From Texcoconibacillus texcoconensis (lineage in GTDB: Bacteria; Bacillota; Bacilli; Bacillales; Salisediminibacteriaceae): a stretch of 64,000 nt of DNA. Location of the stretch: the NCBI RefSeq assembly GCF_014202575.1, contig NZ_JACHHB010000001.1:370825-434824 (forward strand), written 5' to 3'. A model generated the notes under the pieces. That model was not told the DNA's origin, searched no databases, and worked only from the letters and a program-made list of their open reading frames with translations. A program made the position numbers and the translations under genes. This document shows positions 28,682-38,316 of the stretch, one piece after another. Position 1 is the first letter of the stretch. The number at the start of each line of letters is the position of its first letter.

Positions 28682-29266
28682 TTACGACACATTTATTTGT
28701 GAAGAAATGGATTTATCAAATAACCATGCCCATTTTGGTGGACTTGACTCATCTTCTGACTCTAAAATCCATTCTAACTCTCCATGACGATACGATTCCA
28801 TCCATAATCCGTCCTTTTCATTCATACCTTTTTCACGTAGTAAGGACTCATATCGTGTTGAGTAAGATCGCAATGCTTCCCCCTCGTCTTCCTCAAGTTT
28901 CATCGCCATTGCCGACATTTGATCGGTTTCGGGGTTAATAAAGTAAGTAATATCTTGATAATCCATATAAATGCCACCAGCATACATTCCCGTTTCATTT
29001 GGACTTCCTCGCCTATTCAATACATCATCCTTTGACGCACCGAGTGTCAGCGTAACGTCACTTCCATTTAAACGACCTTCATCCCACAAAGGAGCACCAA
29101 TCATATCAGCATCCGTTTTTTCATCAACAACTTCCACAGCATGCTCACTAGAAGAAACACCAACATCAAACGTCGAAGCTGCAGAAATGAAATCTAAGCG
29201 AATAAACATGAATAATGTTGCCAAAAACACAATTGGTATGATAACGAAAAAAGCACGTTTCTTCAT
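28682..29266 (-). CDS. Secreted or anchored hypothetical protein (DUF4309-like)
   Basis: A 194-residue protein with an N-terminal signal or anchor helix (FFVIIPIVFLATLFMFI) and an extracellular domain. The segment TLGASKDDVLNRRGSPNETG, followed by Tyr-rich strands, resembles the repeat found in DUF4309 and CAP-associated secreted domains (LG.SK.DV...G.P). Function is unknown. The second ATG of a close pair, at 29266, has normal spacing from AAGGGGG. Confidence 0.6.
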   Translation of the reverse strand: MKKRAFFVIIPIVFLATLFMFIRLDFISAASTFDVGVSSSEHAVEVVDEKTDADMIGAPLWDEGRLNGSDVTLTLGASKDDVLNRRGSPNETGMYAGGIYMDYQDITYFINPETDQMSAMAMKLEEDEGEALRSYSTRYESLLREKGMNEKDGLWMESYRHGELEWILESEDESSPPKWAWLFDKSISSQINVS

Positions 29267-29380
29267 CGACATAACCCCCTTATATAACACTATACCCTTT
29301 TAAGAAACGACTATAACTGTCGTTTCTTTGTTGGAGATGTTACAAAAGTTATGCCGATAAATAAGGAGACATAGCTCTCG

Positions 29381-30436
29381 CTACACGATCATGCGTTCAA
29401 TGAAAATCGTCGGATGTTTAGCTAAATCAATTTCTTCAAACGTGATATCCTTATGGTTTTCTGTAAACGTACGTACAATAGGCCTTTGCGGCAAACCGCG
29501 GTGTTGCGAGACGACCACACCATATTCCCCAGAAGTTAATTTCACTTGACTCCCTGTCGGGTACAACGCAATAGAGCGTAAGAAACGCCAGACAACCTGG
29601 TAATCATAATGAATATTAGCAAGTCCCATGATTTTTTCACTCGCGTCATACGGAAGCAACGATTGCTCGTCGCCTGTTTTTGTCACGAGCCTGTCGTAAC
29701 TATTTGTGACGGCAACAATCTTTGCTAAATAATGAATATCCGTTCCTATTAACCCTCGGGGTTGCCCCGAACCATCAATATGTTCGTGATGAGTTAAGGC
29801 GATATGAGCAGACAGTGTACTAATTCCATTTAGCCTACGTAAAAACTGAAAACCATGCCACGCATGGTGATCATAACCCTCGTCAGCAATATTTTGATTG
29901 TATCCAGAAGGTTGTTTGATTTGTTGTGAAGAAACCACTTTTCCAATATCATGAAATAATGCACCAATGGCTAATTGGTGCAATTTTTCATGAGATAAAC
30001 CTACCTGTACACCAATCAGGACAGATAGGATACAAACATTAACACAATGGACAAACAGCTGATTATCCTCTGTACGAATATCACTTAAATGTACAAGGTG
30101 TTCTTGATTTTGAAGAACTTCTTCAATTAATTTTTTCGCTACACTCGAAACAGCTTTTTCATTAAGTGATTTTTCCTCTTGAACGAATTTCACAGATTCA
30201 GCCAGAGTCGATAGCATCTCTTGTTTCGTTTTTTCGGATACTACATTCTCAATTTCTACATCTGCAAATCGCTCATCTTGTATGAAAATTGCTGTTACAC
30301 CCATGTTTCTTAACTTAGCTATTAACGAAACGGTAATTGTGACACCTTCATTTAGCAAAACTCGACCATCTTGTGCATAAATATGCTTAGCTAGCCGTTC
30401 ACCATGTTGAACATGATCAATCGATGTATATCTCAT
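29381..30436 (-). CDS. HD-GYP domain phosphodiesterase-like protein
   Basis: A 351-residue protein with a degenerate N-terminal region and a central HD-GYP domain. It shows ALFHDIGKV (the HD pair) and THHEHIDGSGQPRGL (the GYP-motif region, with Gln in place of Tyr). Such enzymes hydrolyse cyclic di-GMP or related dinucleotides; the altered motif occurs in Firmicutes members too. The C-terminus continues as a small beta-rich segment. It lies upstream of nothing obviously related. The start ATG has a GAAGGTGAAG site. Confidence 0.85.
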   Translation of the reverse strand: MRYTSIDHVQHGERLAKHIYAQDGRVLLNEGVTITVSLIAKLRNMGVTAIFIQDERFADVEIENVVSEKTKQEMLSTLAESVKFVQEEKSLNEKAVSSVAKKLIEEVLQNQEHLVHLSDIRTEDNQLFVHCVNVCILSVLIGVQVGLSHEKLHQLAIGALFHDIGKVVSSQQIKQPSGYNQNIADEGYDHHAWHGFQFLRRLNGISTLSAHIALTHHEHIDGSGQPRGLIGTDIHYLAKIVAVTNSYDRLVTKTGDEQSLLPYDASEKIMGLANIHYDYQVVWRFLRSIALYPTGSQVKLTSGEYGVVVSQHRGLPQRPIVRTFTENHKDITFEEIDLAKHPTIFIERMIV

Positions 30437-30488
30437 ACTTCACCTTCTTTGATGCAGTCAATAGAGGAGAAGAACTTCTCCCCTAAAA

Positions 30489-30740
30489 TTATTGGTGGTC
30501 AGCCACCTCTAATAAACGCTGCAACTTTTCTTTTTGGAAACCAAGCACGACACTTCCCCCTTTTAATGTCGCAGGTGTTCCATGTAATTTATGGTCTCTC
30601 AACTGTTGAAAATAACGTTTATCCTGACTTACGTTCCGTTCTTCGAAACTGACTTCCCACTCCTCTAAAGCTTCTAGAACTTGTTGACAGTAAGGACACC
30701 CTGAGCTTGTAAAAACTACAACATTTTCTTCTGTTTTCAA
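30489..30740 (-). CDS. Glutaredoxin-family protein
   Basis: An 83-residue thioredoxin-fold protein with the active site SSGCPYCQQV near residue 14, the cis-Pro TPATL segment and a VVLGF strand. It matches the NrdH/glutaredoxin-like group of Bacillus. It is a cytoplasmic disulfide reductant, with the partner unknown in the window. The start is a TTG seven bases after AAAGGGGAG. Confidence 0.88.
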   Translation of the reverse strand: MKTEENVVVFTSSGCPYCQQVLEALEEWEVSFEERNVSQDKRYFQQLRDHKLHGTPATLKGGSVVLGFQKEKLQRLLEVADHQ

Positions 30741-30980
30741 TGACTAACTCCCCTTTATATTCATATTCCCCATCCTAAGTTGGTCGAATGTCTCCAAAGA
30801 CACTGACACGTTTATGGACAACTATATTATACTAAAATTATCGGGTATGATCATTCATGATTTGACGATAACATCGTTCATTTTTGTGATTTATATATAT
30901 CAGTCCCTATTTATGTTACTATAGCGGTAGTGATAAAGTCCGAATTAATGTATGATTTCCAAAAAGTAGAGGTGGCCGTG

Positions 30981-31991
30981 ATGCTATTTAAGAAACCGAC
31001 GAAGAACAGTGCAACGTTACAACAAGAAAACGAGCAACTTAAAGCACAAGTTCGTCAATTAGAACAAGCGTTAGCCGAAAAAAACGACCAAGTAAACGAG
31101 TTTATGCAAAGGATCGCCGACGACCTTTCGCACACACTCACACAACACGAAAATGTAAACGATCAACACGATATGCTTAATGAACTCGTGAAAAGAATAA
31201 AAGGACAATTCGAAAAAGTAAGTGATATTTCAGAACAATCAAATGAAAATGCATCTGCAATGAATAATAGTGGTCAATCGTTGATTCAATCGGCAAAAAC
31301 AATGGTAAAGAAATCCCAAGAAGGTCAAGAGGCAGTAAAAGAGGTTCAAGACCTGATTAACCATATAGGTGAAGAATCAAAACAAACATCAGATAGTATG
31401 GAACAACTCGGTTCACGTTCTAAAGAAATTGAAGGAATTGTGCGTGTCATTAATGACATTGCTGAACAAACGAACTTACTTGCCCTAAACGCTTCCATAG
31501 AAGCAGCGCGCGCTGGCGAACACGGTAAAGGGTTTGCCGTTGTTGCTGATGAAGTACGTAAACTAGCAGAAAGCACAGCAGAAAGCACGAAATCAATTGA
31601 TGACTTGATCAAACATATTCAAACAGAGACAGAACGCGCATTAAAAGACACGAAAAGTACATTATCTGTCGCCGAAAACGGTATCGCCAAAAGTCGTGAA
31701 ACATCTGAAAGTATTGAAACCGCCCTTCAATCAACCGAACAAGTACAAAACGAAGTCCAAAACGTGCTTAAATATATCGAAAAACAGGACGGGTATAGTC
31801 ATGATGTATCTAATTACGTTCAACAAACACAAGAGATTTTCACTGAAGCAAAGGAACTCATTCAAAAGCATATTGACGATGCTCGTATTGTTGATGATCA
31901 ACTAACCGATGGTATTAAACAACTTCGTAATCGAAGTACTTCAGCAAATACGTCCTTTAAAAATGAAGTCGCTAGTACAAGACAGTCTTAA
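30981..31991 (+). CDS. Soluble methyl-accepting chemotaxis-like protein
   Basis: A 336-residue protein without any membrane segment. An N-terminal coiled coil (about 15-60) precedes a canonical chemoreceptor signalling hairpin. The tip sequence [24 protein letters not shown] lies around residues 166-189 and is fully conserved, so it should interact with CheA/CheW. No sensory domain such as globin or PAS is visible. It resembles B. subtilis YfmS-type soluble receptors. The ATG at 30981 behind GAGGTGG is preferred over an upstream start. Confidence 0.88.
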   Translation: MLFKKPTKNSATLQQENEQLKAQVRQLEQALAEKNDQVNEFMQRIADDLSHTLTQHENVNDQHDMLNELVKRIKGQFEKVSDISEQSNENASAMNNSGQSLIQSAKTMVKKSQEGQEAVKEVQDLINHIGEESKQTSDSMEQLGSRSKEIEGIVRVINDIAEQTNLLALNASIEAARAGEHGKGFAVVADEVRKLAESTAESTKSIDDLIKHIQTETERALKDTKSTLSVAENGIAKSRETSESIETALQSTEQVQNEVQNVLKYIEKQDGYSHDVSNYVQQTQEIFTEAKELIQKHIDDARIVDDQLTDGIKQLRNRSTSANTSFKNEVASTRQS

Positions 31992-31994
31992 ACT

Positions 31995-32041
31995 AAAAAA
32001 GGCTGTGCCTAAAGGGAATCCCCCTTACGGCACAGCCTATT
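31995..32041. terminator. Terminator between the chemoreceptor-like gene and mscS-2
   Basis: AGGCTGTGCC and GGCACAGCCT form a 10-bp stem with inner AAGGG/CCCTT pairing. It lies between convergent genes. Confidence 0.85.
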
Positions 32042-32059
32042 ATTATAAGTAAGAGCTTC

Positions 32060-33139
32060 TTATTCCGAAATGCCAGTTTCTTGTTGTCTCGAATCATTCA
32101 AATAAATAGATCGTGATGGAAACGCAACCGAAACTCCTTCATCCTCTAGGATCTTCAATATCTTTAAATTGATCTCTTCTCTCACTTGCAAATGCTCTTC
32201 CCACGCTGTTGTTTTCGTGAAAAAGTATAAAAATATATTTAAGCTACTCTCATGAAAATGATTAAAACGAACGATGATCAATTCTTGATCGATCGCTTCA
32301 TGAGTCTTTAATAATTCTTTTATTTTTTCGACGCAACCTTCTAACTTTTCTTTAGGTGTATCATATGTCACACCTAGATCAAACGTAATGTTTCTTTTCC
32401 CCATTTTCGTCCAGTTTGTAATCGATTCATTTGCAAGTGTTGAGTTTGGTACTGTTACCAGTCCTTCAGCGAAAGTACGTACTTTTGTACTTCGGAACGT
32501 AATATCTTCGACAATCCCTTCCACACTCGGTGCTTCAATCCAATCACCTAAGGTAAATGGTTTTTCTGTAATAATAATCACTCCACCGAAGAAATTACTG
32601 ATCGAATCTTGTGCTGCTAGTGCAAAAGCTAATCCACCTAAACCTAACCCTGCAACGAAACCACTGACATCATATCCCCATTCACTAGCAATGATACTAA
32701 TAATGAAAGCAATTAAAGCAAACCTAACTAATTTGGAGAGAAACGGAAGAAGGATTTGGTCAACTTCAATATTAAATCGTTCACCAACTCGCACAAATAA
32801 TTGTGATGAGGACGACGATAATTCATAAAGCCCAACACCAATCAAAATGATGACCACTGTTCTTAATAACTTGATCATTCCTGCGTCAACTACTTCCGGT
32901 AAAGGCAAGTAATTTAGCGCAGCAAAAATACCAATGACGATGAAAAAGGCACGCAATGGACGTTCAAATGAAACAAGCACTTGGCGGAAAACATCTGATG
33001 GTGCTTTTTTCGATAATTTTAAAACAATTTTATAAATATACGTCGTAAAAACTTTTCGTAACAATAAAAAAATGAAAAATATAAGACTCGCAATTCCTAA
33101 TTGATAGAGATCAATTCTTGAAATGATATCTTCAAACAT
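32060..33139 (-). CDS. MscS-family mechanosensitive channel, longer form
   Basis: A 359-residue channel with about four to five predicted helices, one or two more than the small YkuT type. The pore helix GYDVSGFVAGLGLGGLAFALAA (shown to its first 20 as GYDVSGFVAGLGLGGLAFAL) and the SISNFFGG sequence follow MscS rules. FRSTKVRTFAEGLVTVPNS marks the cytoplasmic beta domain. The ATG at 33139 follows GGGAGGTACCG; five residues upstream are not translated in this reading. It is divergent from the second RCK gene. Confidence 0.9.
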   Translation of the reverse strand: MFEDIISRIDLYQLGIASLIFFIFLLLRKVFTTYIYKIVLKLSKKAPSDVFRQVLVSFERPLRAFFIVIGIFAALNYLPLPEVVDAGMIKLLRTVVIILIGVGLYELSSSSSQLFVRVGERFNIEVDQILLPFLSKLVRFALIAFIISIIASEWGYDVSGFVAGLGLGGLAFALAAQDSISNFFGGVIIITEKPFTLGDWIEAPSVEGIVEDITFRSTKVRTFAEGLVTVPNSTLANESITNWTKMGKRNITFDLGVTYDTPKEKLEGCVEKIKELLKTHEAIDQELIIVRFNHFHESSLNIFLYFFTKTTAWEEHLQVREEINLKILKILEDEGVSVAFPSRSIYLNDSRQQETGISE

Positions 33140-33310
33140 CGGTACCTCCCTCATTCCACCTACACAGTTTAAAAACTAATAACGTTGACCATTTTAACAA
33201 ACATCGACAAAAAATGCCTTCTTGAATTTAAGTTCGTTATATCACCTTGATTTGCTGTTAGTATTAATGATATACTCTCTTATCATTACATAGAGACGAG
33301 GGAATATAAG

Positions 33311-33967
33311 ATGAGAAAACAGTTTGCTGTGATTGGACTCGGTCGCTTTGGTAGTAGTGTGTGCCACGAATTAAATGAAATGAATCATGAAGTTCTTGCA
33401 ATCGATAACGATGAGCAAAAGGTTGATAAGCTATCCAAACATGCCACACAAGCCATTGTAGCAGACGGAACAGATGAAAAAATGTTAAAAAATATCGGTA
33501 TACGTAATTTTGACCATGTGATTATTGCTATCGGTGAAGATATTCAAGCAAGTATTCTTTGTACTTTAATTTTAAAGGAAATGAATATTAAACAAGTTTG
33601 GGTGAAAGCACAAAATGACTACCATCACAAAGTGCTCGATAAAATCGGCGCTGACAAAATATTCCACCCGGAACACGATATGGGACAGCGAATCGCTGAA
33701 TTTTTAACATCCGAAAAAGTGATCGACTACATCGACCTTTCTGAAGACTTTAGTATTATTGAAATCATTGCTACAAAAAAAGTTATTGGTAAAACGCTCG
33801 CCGAAATGGACGTACGGGCAAAGTACGGTTGCACCATCCTTGCGATCAAACATTCAAAAGGCGTAAACGTTACGCCTAACGCTGATGAAACCATTAAAGA
33901 AGGAGATTTATTAGTTGTTATTGGTCATAAAAATGACTTAAAGCGCTTCCAACGAGATGGTATCTAA
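33311..33967 (+). CDS. RCK/TrkA potassium-channel regulatory subunit, second copy
   Basis: A 218-residue paralogue of KtrC with an identical opening FAVIGLGRFGSSVCHELNEM, the same GTDEKMLKNIGIRNFDHVI block and a TrkA-C domain ending VVIGHKNDLKRF. It is a KtrA or KtrC type subunit that must pair with a membrane subunit encoded elsewhere. It is divergent from mscS-2, so potassium uptake and solute release genes share a promoter region of about 170 bases. The start ATG has a GAGGGAATATAAG site. Confidence 0.9.
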   Translation: MRKQFAVIGLGRFGSSVCHELNEMNHEVLAIDNDEQKVDKLSKHATQAIVADGTDEKMLKNIGIRNFDHVIIAIGEDIQASILCTLILKEMNIKQVWVKAQNDYHHKVLDKIGADKIFHPEHDMGQRIAEFLTSEKVIDYIDLSEDFSIIEIIATKKVIGKTLAEMDVRAKYGCTILAIKHSKGVNVTPNADETIKEGDLLVVIGHKNDLKRFQRDGI

Positions 33968-33971
33968 CACT

Positions 33972-34004
33972 TCAAGGCTAGAACTCCCTACTTCTAGCCT
34001 TCTT
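33972..34004 (+). terminator. Terminator of the second RCK gene
   Basis: AAGGCTAGAA (33974-33983) and TTCTAGCCTT (33992-34001) pair perfectly, with a short T-rich tail. Confidence 0.75.
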
Positions 34005-34235
34005 AATTGTATTTTTCTCCCTCCTACGATGAAACTTTGACAACGAAACAGATCGCTTGCTAAAACTCGAGAATTACCAATGTATTGAACAACAACCCTT
34101 TTTCTTTACAAATCTTTTTCACGTATTCCAGCCTGTACTTGGGAACAAAAGCATAACAAATAGGTAATCCGCCTAATCGAATCCAACCTTCCTATCATAG
34201 AATGCTAACGTACAATGTAGGAGAGGGGGATTTGC

Positions 34236-34664
34236 ATGTCAAAACGAAAGGATAACCTACCGAAAAATTTTCCAGCACAACCACTAGGTGACATTCTCCA
34301 TTCCATCGATCAGTTTTTTCAAGATACGATGAAGAACTTTCCATTCCCTAGAATGATTCCAATCTATCAATATGAAACGCAAAAACATTATATTATTGAA
34401 GCAGAATTGCCCGGTGTAAAGAAAGAGCAAATTCATCTCGATGTTTATGAAAATTACATTCGTATCTCAGTCGAATCGAATGAATCTGTAGAAACGAAAA
34501 ATGACAAGAGTGAAGCTTGGCAACAAACACAGTCATTTGAACGGTCTGAGCGCGTTGTGTATTTACCATTTTCCGTCCGAGAAGAAGAAGTTGAAGCAAG
34601 TTTATCAAATGGCGTATTACGCATTCGCATCCCTAATAAAAGAAAGACCATTTCCATCGAATAA
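34236..34664 (+). CDS. Hsp20/alpha-crystallin family small heat shock protein
   Basis: A 142-residue chaperone. The alpha-crystallin domain runs from about residue 48 (YIIEAELPGVKKEQIHLDVY) to the C-terminal signature LSNGVLRIRIPNK (I-x-I/V anchor). It forms oligomers that hold unfolding proteins. In spore formers such proteins can also be coat components. It lies 23 bases ahead of the yppG-like gene and is probably cotranscribed with it. Length is usual for the family. Confidence 0.92.
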   Translation: MSKRKDNLPKNFPAQPLGDILHSIDQFFQDTMKNFPFPRMIPIYQYETQKHYIIEAELPGVKKEQIHLDVYENYIRISVESNESVETKNDKSEAWQQTQSFERSERVVYLPFSVREEEVEASLSNGVLRIRIPNKRKTISIE

Positions 34665-34687
34665 CCTATTTAAGGAGGTGACGGGCG

Positions 34688-35089
34688 ATGAATATGCATC
34701 AGCCCCACTTCACTTGGAACGCTTATCCTCCTGCACCATCCCCGTTCCAAGTTCATCATCAATATTTTTCACAACCGCAAATGCCTCCCCCACAACAAGG
34801 GTATAGCGGTCACTTACCACCACAACCAATTACGCAACCACCACAGCAACAACCACCACAGCAACAACCAGTCAATGCACAACCACAGCAGACGCAAGAA
34901 GCACAACAAACTGGATTACAACAACATCCGCCACGAACCCAACCTGCAAACTGGATTAAAGCATTTCAAAAAGAGGATGGAAGCTTTGATTTCGATAAAG
35001 CAACAGCGACAGTCGATCAAGTCGTAAAAACCGCAAATCAAATTCATCCATTAGTCAAGCAAATGTCTAATTGGTTTACATTAAAGTAA
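34688..35089 (+). CDS. YppG-like Pro/Gln-rich protein
   Basis: A 133-residue protein. Residues 1-90 are low complexity, rich in Pro, Gln and His, and the C-terminal 45 residues read FQKEDGSFDFDKATATVDQV and then an amphipathic helix. This layout is that of YppG-like, spore-coat-type proteins. The ATG lies eight bases after TAAGGAGGTGA, an almost perfect ribosome site. No enzymatic role is expected. Confidence 0.75.
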   Translation: MNMHQPHFTWNAYPPAPSPFQVHHQYFSQPQMPPPQQGYSGHLPPQPITQPPQQQPPQQQPVNAQPQQTQEAQQTGLQQHPPRTQPANWIKAFQKEDGSFDFDKATATVDQVVKTANQIHPLVKQMSNWFTLK

Positions 35090-35094
35090 TAAAT

Positions 35095-35145
35095 AAATTA
35101 CACCGTTCTCTGCCTTTATAACGGCAAAGTAACGGTGTAATTTGT
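35095..35145. terminator. Bidirectional terminator after the yppG-like gene
   Basis: AAATTACACCGTT and AACGGTGTAATTT are perfect inverted repeats around an inner TGCC/GGCA stem. Confidence 0.9.
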
Positions 35146-35181
35146 TTCATCATGATTTCCACAATGAATGTCATTTTAGAT

Positions 35182-36105
35182 TTACAAAGCGTTTTCCATT
35201 GCATTTTTCTTCTTTTTCTTTATTTGTGAATCAACATAACCAGTACCTAATAAAACACCTGTGACAATAAGAAAAAATCCAATGACTTGCGTAACGTAAA
35301 TACTCTCACCTAAAAATAAAAAAGCACCAATTAACGAAAAAAATGGGACGAGATTATTAAAGATTGCGGTTTCTCCAGCACCAATTTGCTGAATGGCTGC
35401 ATTGTAAAGGATATGACCCAGTCCAGTAGCTAAAATAGCTGAGACAAAGAAAACTGTCCAAACCAATGCAGTTCCACCCGTCAGTTGAGAGAAACCATTT
35501 GGTTCAACTACTAGGCTCGTTCCTAATAATAATATTGAACCAAGCAATAACATCACCGCTGTCATTTGCCTCGATGACAAAGTTTTCGTGGCCATTTTAA
35601 TAAGTATAAAACTCAAAGCCTGCGAAAACATGGACGTAAACACTAAAAAATCTCCCGTAGAGACGGCACCGATACTTCCGTTATTTTGTAATACGACAAT
35701 AGCAACACCTGAAAAACCAAAAATAATTCCAGTGACTTGAAGCCATGTCATCTTATCACGAAAGAAAATCATCGCTAAAATAGACGTTGTGATTGGAATT
35801 AGTCCAAGAATTAATGACGCGTTTGAAGCAGTCGTTTCCACCAGACCAATTGCCAAAAGGGCATGATGACCTAATTGACCAAAAAGAGCAGCGAGAATAG
35901 TGATCCCCCACTCTTTTTTTGTTAATTTCCTAAGGTCACGTAAAAAATATAGGACAATGATTGCAACGATTCCTGCGACTAAAATACGAAATCCTTGCAT
36001 TGCTACTGGCGGGAAATGTTCAACTAAATATTTCACCGCTACAACATTTAAGCCCCATATAAACATGACTAAAATTAATAAACTATAAGTTAATGACCGT
36101 GCCAC
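35182..36105 (-). CDS. EamA/DMT-family transporter
   Basis: A 307-residue drug/metabolite transporter with ten predicted helices formed by two EamA domains. VAVKYLVEHFPPVAMQGFRI in helix 1-2 and the second-domain VPFFSLIGAFLFLGESI are typical. Substrate cannot be read from the sequence; relatives export amino acids or other metabolites. The start is a GTG behind GAAGGA. The C-terminus is a short Lys-rich tail. Confidence 0.88.
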   Translation of the reverse strand: MARSLTYSLLILVMFIWGLNVVAVKYLVEHFPPVAMQGFRILVAGIVAIIVLYFLRDLRKLTKKEWGITILAALFGQLGHHALLAIGLVETTASNASLILGLIPITTSILAMIFFRDKMTWLQVTGIIFGFSGVAIVVLQNNGSIGAVSTGDFLVFTSMFSQALSFILIKMATKTLSSRQMTAVMLLLGSILLLGTSLVVEPNGFSQLTGGTALVWTVFFVSAILATGLGHILYNAAIQQIGAGETAIFNNLVPFFSLIGAFLFLGESIYVTQVIGFFLIVTGVLLGTGYVDSQIKKKKKNAMENAL

Positions 36106-36458
36106 AAAAATCCTTCTTTCTATGAAAACATTTAATTATTTCCTTTTCACTTCTTTTATTTGAACTACACATTCTTCTGCATTTGAACGAATCGCTTTTA
36201 AAGATTTCTAATTCACTAGTTTGTTTAAGCTTACCACAGAACTTCCCACTCCAACAGCCATTGCTCCAGCTCATGCCGCTATGTTTTGAGGATGGATACC
36301 TCAGTTGGTATCAACGGTATTGGTGAAAGAGGGCTATCGATATCTTATATATATCGAACTAAAACAACTGCCGGAAAACTTTAATTGCATCAGAACCTTT
36401 ACCTTCAACTCACCATATAATTAAAGGAATTGGATATATCAATAGAGAATGACTTAAC
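36106..36458. other. Gene-free divergent region upstream of the nitroreductase gene
   Basis: No coding frame is supported. A small GAGG/CCTC hairpin lies near 36278-36292, and a TATATATA run near 36350. Promoters for the DMT gene (left) and for the nitroreductase-luxS pair (right) must lie here, but no strong match was found. Confidence 0.35.
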
Positions 36459-36503
36459 ATGCGTGATACAATTATTGTAAACTTTTCTTACGGAGGGATC
36501 GCG

Positions 36504-37253
36504 ATGAATGAGACGATTGAAACATTACTTGGTCACCGCTCTATTCGATCTTTTACTGATCAACCACTTACAGACAAACAAATCGAAGTTATCGTACGAT
36601 CAGCACAAACAGCATCGACTTCTAGTTTTATTCAAGCTTACTCGATCATCGGTATTACCAATCCATCTACGAAAGAGACATTAGCCGAACTTGCTGGTAA
36701 TCAACCTTACGTGAAAGATAATGGTCATTTCTTTGTATTTTGTGCTGACCTTTATCGTCACGAACAGGCAGGCGCTTATGAAAATACCGATGTTTATGAA
36801 TCAATTGAAAGTACTGAGAAATTTCTCGTTTCAGCTATTGATGCGTCTTTAGCCGCGCAAAATGCCGCTGTTGCTGCTGAGTCGCTCGGTTTAGGTTTGT
36901 GTTACATCGGCGGTTTAAGAAACAATATTGAGAAAGTTAGCAAGATTTTAGACTTACCTGCTTATGTCGTTCCACTATTTGGCATGTGTATTGGATATCC
37001 TGCGAAACAGCCAGAACCGAAACCACGTTTACCATTTGAAAACATTTATCATAAAGAAACGTATAACAAAGATACCAAAGAGCTTACACGATCTTTCGAA
37101 GCATACAATGATGTGATCTCTAAGTATTACTACCGCCGTACAAAAGGGAAACGGGATGATCGTTGGACAGAACAAATCGCTAATATGTTAAAAGAACCAA
37201 AACGTTTACATATGAAACCTTTCCTTGAAAACAAAGGTTTCATCAAGTATTAA
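36504..37253 (+). CDS. NADPH-dependent flavin nitroreductase (NfrA/NfsA-like)
   Basis: A 249-residue nitroreductase-fold flavoprotein. The FMN-binding opening [15 protein letters not shown], the segment [15 protein letters not shown] and the dimer/FMN motif [11 protein letters not shown] with FGMCIGYP are clear. Such enzymes reduce quinones, nitro compounds or FMN with NADPH. The ATG at 36504 follows CGGAGGGATCGCG. A frame open 45 bases upstream is less likely. luxS follows after 43 bases and may be cotranscribed. Confidence 0.92.
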   Translation: MNETIETLLGHRSIRSFTDQPLTDKQIEVIVRSAQTASTSSFIQAYSIIGITNPSTKETLAELAGNQPYVKDNGHFFVFCADLYRHEQAGAYENTDVYESIESTEKFLVSAIDASLAAQNAAVAAESLGLGLCYIGGLRNNIEKVSKILDLPAYVVPLFGMCIGYPAKQPEPKPRLPFENIYHKETYNKDTKELTRSFEAYNDVISKYYYRRTKGKRDDRWTEQIANMLKEPKRLHMKPFLENKGFIKY

Positions 37254-37296
37254 GCTTTTTAGAAAAACAGCGAAAAAAGAACAAGGAGGCGTAAAA

Positions 37297-37773
37297 ATGA
37301 ACCAAGACCAAAACATGAACGTAGAAAGCTTTAATTTAGATCATACGAAAGTGGCTGCTCCTTACATTCGCTTAGCTGGTACTGTGGAAGGCGAAACAGG
37401 AGATAAAATTTTCAAATATGACCTACGTTTTAAACAACCGAATAAAGATCATATGAAAATGCCTGCTCTTCATTCCCTCGAACATATGATGGCTGAATTT
37501 AGTCGAAACCATCATGATCAAATTGTCGACGTTAGTCCTATGGGGTGCCAAACAGGTTTTTATTTATCGATACTTAACGATGATTCATATGACCATGTCA
37601 TTGAATTGTTGGATAAAACGTTAAATGATGTGCTAAACGCTGATGAAGTCCCTGCATGCAACGAAGTACAATGCGGATGGGCAGCTTCACACTCATTGGA
37701 GGGTGCTAAAGAATTGGCTAGAGAAATGCTTTCCAAAAAGTCAGTATGGCGTGAGGTTTTTTCTGGAGAATAG
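37297..37773 (+). CDS. luxS: S-ribosylhomocysteine lyase LuxS
   Basis: A 158-residue iron-dependent enzyme that splits S-ribosylhomocysteine to homocysteine and the autoinducer-2 precursor. Metal ligands are in HSLEH (59-63) and the Cys of NEVQCGW (126). The catalytic Cys 84 is in [11 protein letters not shown]. The sequence is closer in phrasing to the Staphylococcus form ([40 protein letters not shown]) than to the B. subtilis form, which has a longer spacing between HTLEH and SPMGC. The ATG follows AAGGAGGCG. Confidence 0.96.
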   Translation: MNQDQNMNVESFNLDHTKVAAPYIRLAGTVEGETGDKIFKYDLRFKQPNKDHMKMPALHSLEHMMAEFSRNHHDQIVDVSPMGCQTGFYLSILNDDSYDHVIELLDKTLNDVLNADEVPACNEVQCGWAASHSLEGAKELAREMLSKKSVWREVFSGE

Positions 37774-37865
37774 TTGTCAAAAAGGGGAGTGATAAGTCAT
37801 ATAACTGACAGAGATCGGCTCTCATTCCTCCTTTAGTTGTAGAAGGAAACTTTATATTAGATCAT

Positions 37866-37922
37866 AATAAAAACGGTCCGACTCACTTATCTTGTGATTG
37901 TCAGACCGTTTTTATATTCCCT
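37866..37922. terminator. Terminator between luxS and the secreted protein gene
   Basis: AAAACGGTCCGAC and GTCAGACCGTTTTT pair with one bulge and carry U-rich tails in both directions. Confidence 0.8.
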
Positions 37923-37923
37923 T

Positions 37924-38289
37924 TCAATGGTAAGCTAGAACACGCAAATGTTTAACGGAAAATTCAGGATGACCGTCATTTGTAGACAGTTCAGCAGATA
38001 CATGAGCACCTTCTTTGACAGATCCATCTATTTGATCAATACCAATATAAATATCATCGCCTTCATTAAGGTGAGCAATTGTCTCTAATGTTTGCTCATG
38101 ACGCTCTTCACTAACATCAACGATCTTTACTTCTTCATCCGAAATATCATCAACAACCCCGTATATCTTAAACTCTTCCACATCGATACTTTGCCCCTCA
38201 TTAGCAGATGGCATCGGATCGTTAGAGAAGTACCCTAAGACAGAAGCACCAAGTACGAGAGATAAAAATAGCATTGTTCCTTTCATCAT
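37924..38289 (-). CDS. Small exported hypothetical protein
   Basis: A 121-residue protein with an N-terminal signal peptide or anchor (MMKGTMLFLSLVLGASVLGY) and an all-beta C-terminal domain with regularly spaced Asp/Glu and Val, ending HLRVLAYH. It looks like an OB- or DUF3221-type extracytoplasmic domain, though no motif is decisive. The ATG at 38289 follows AAGGAGG. There is no obvious partner gene. Confidence 0.6.
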   Translation of the reverse strand: MMKGTMLFLSLVLGASVLGYFSNDPMPSANEGQSIDVEEFKIYGVVDDISDEEVKIVDVSEERHEQTLETIAHLNEGDDIYIGIDQIDGSVKEGAHVSAELSTNDGHPEFSVKHLRVLAYH

Positions 38290-38316
38290 AAATACCTCCT
38301 TTTTCCTTTTTCTCAA

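Noticed and set aside
36106..36458. Riboswitch upstream of the nitroreductase-luxS genes
   Set aside because: A small GAGG/CCTC hairpin is present, but no S-box or other known riboswitch core was recognised and no terminator follows it.
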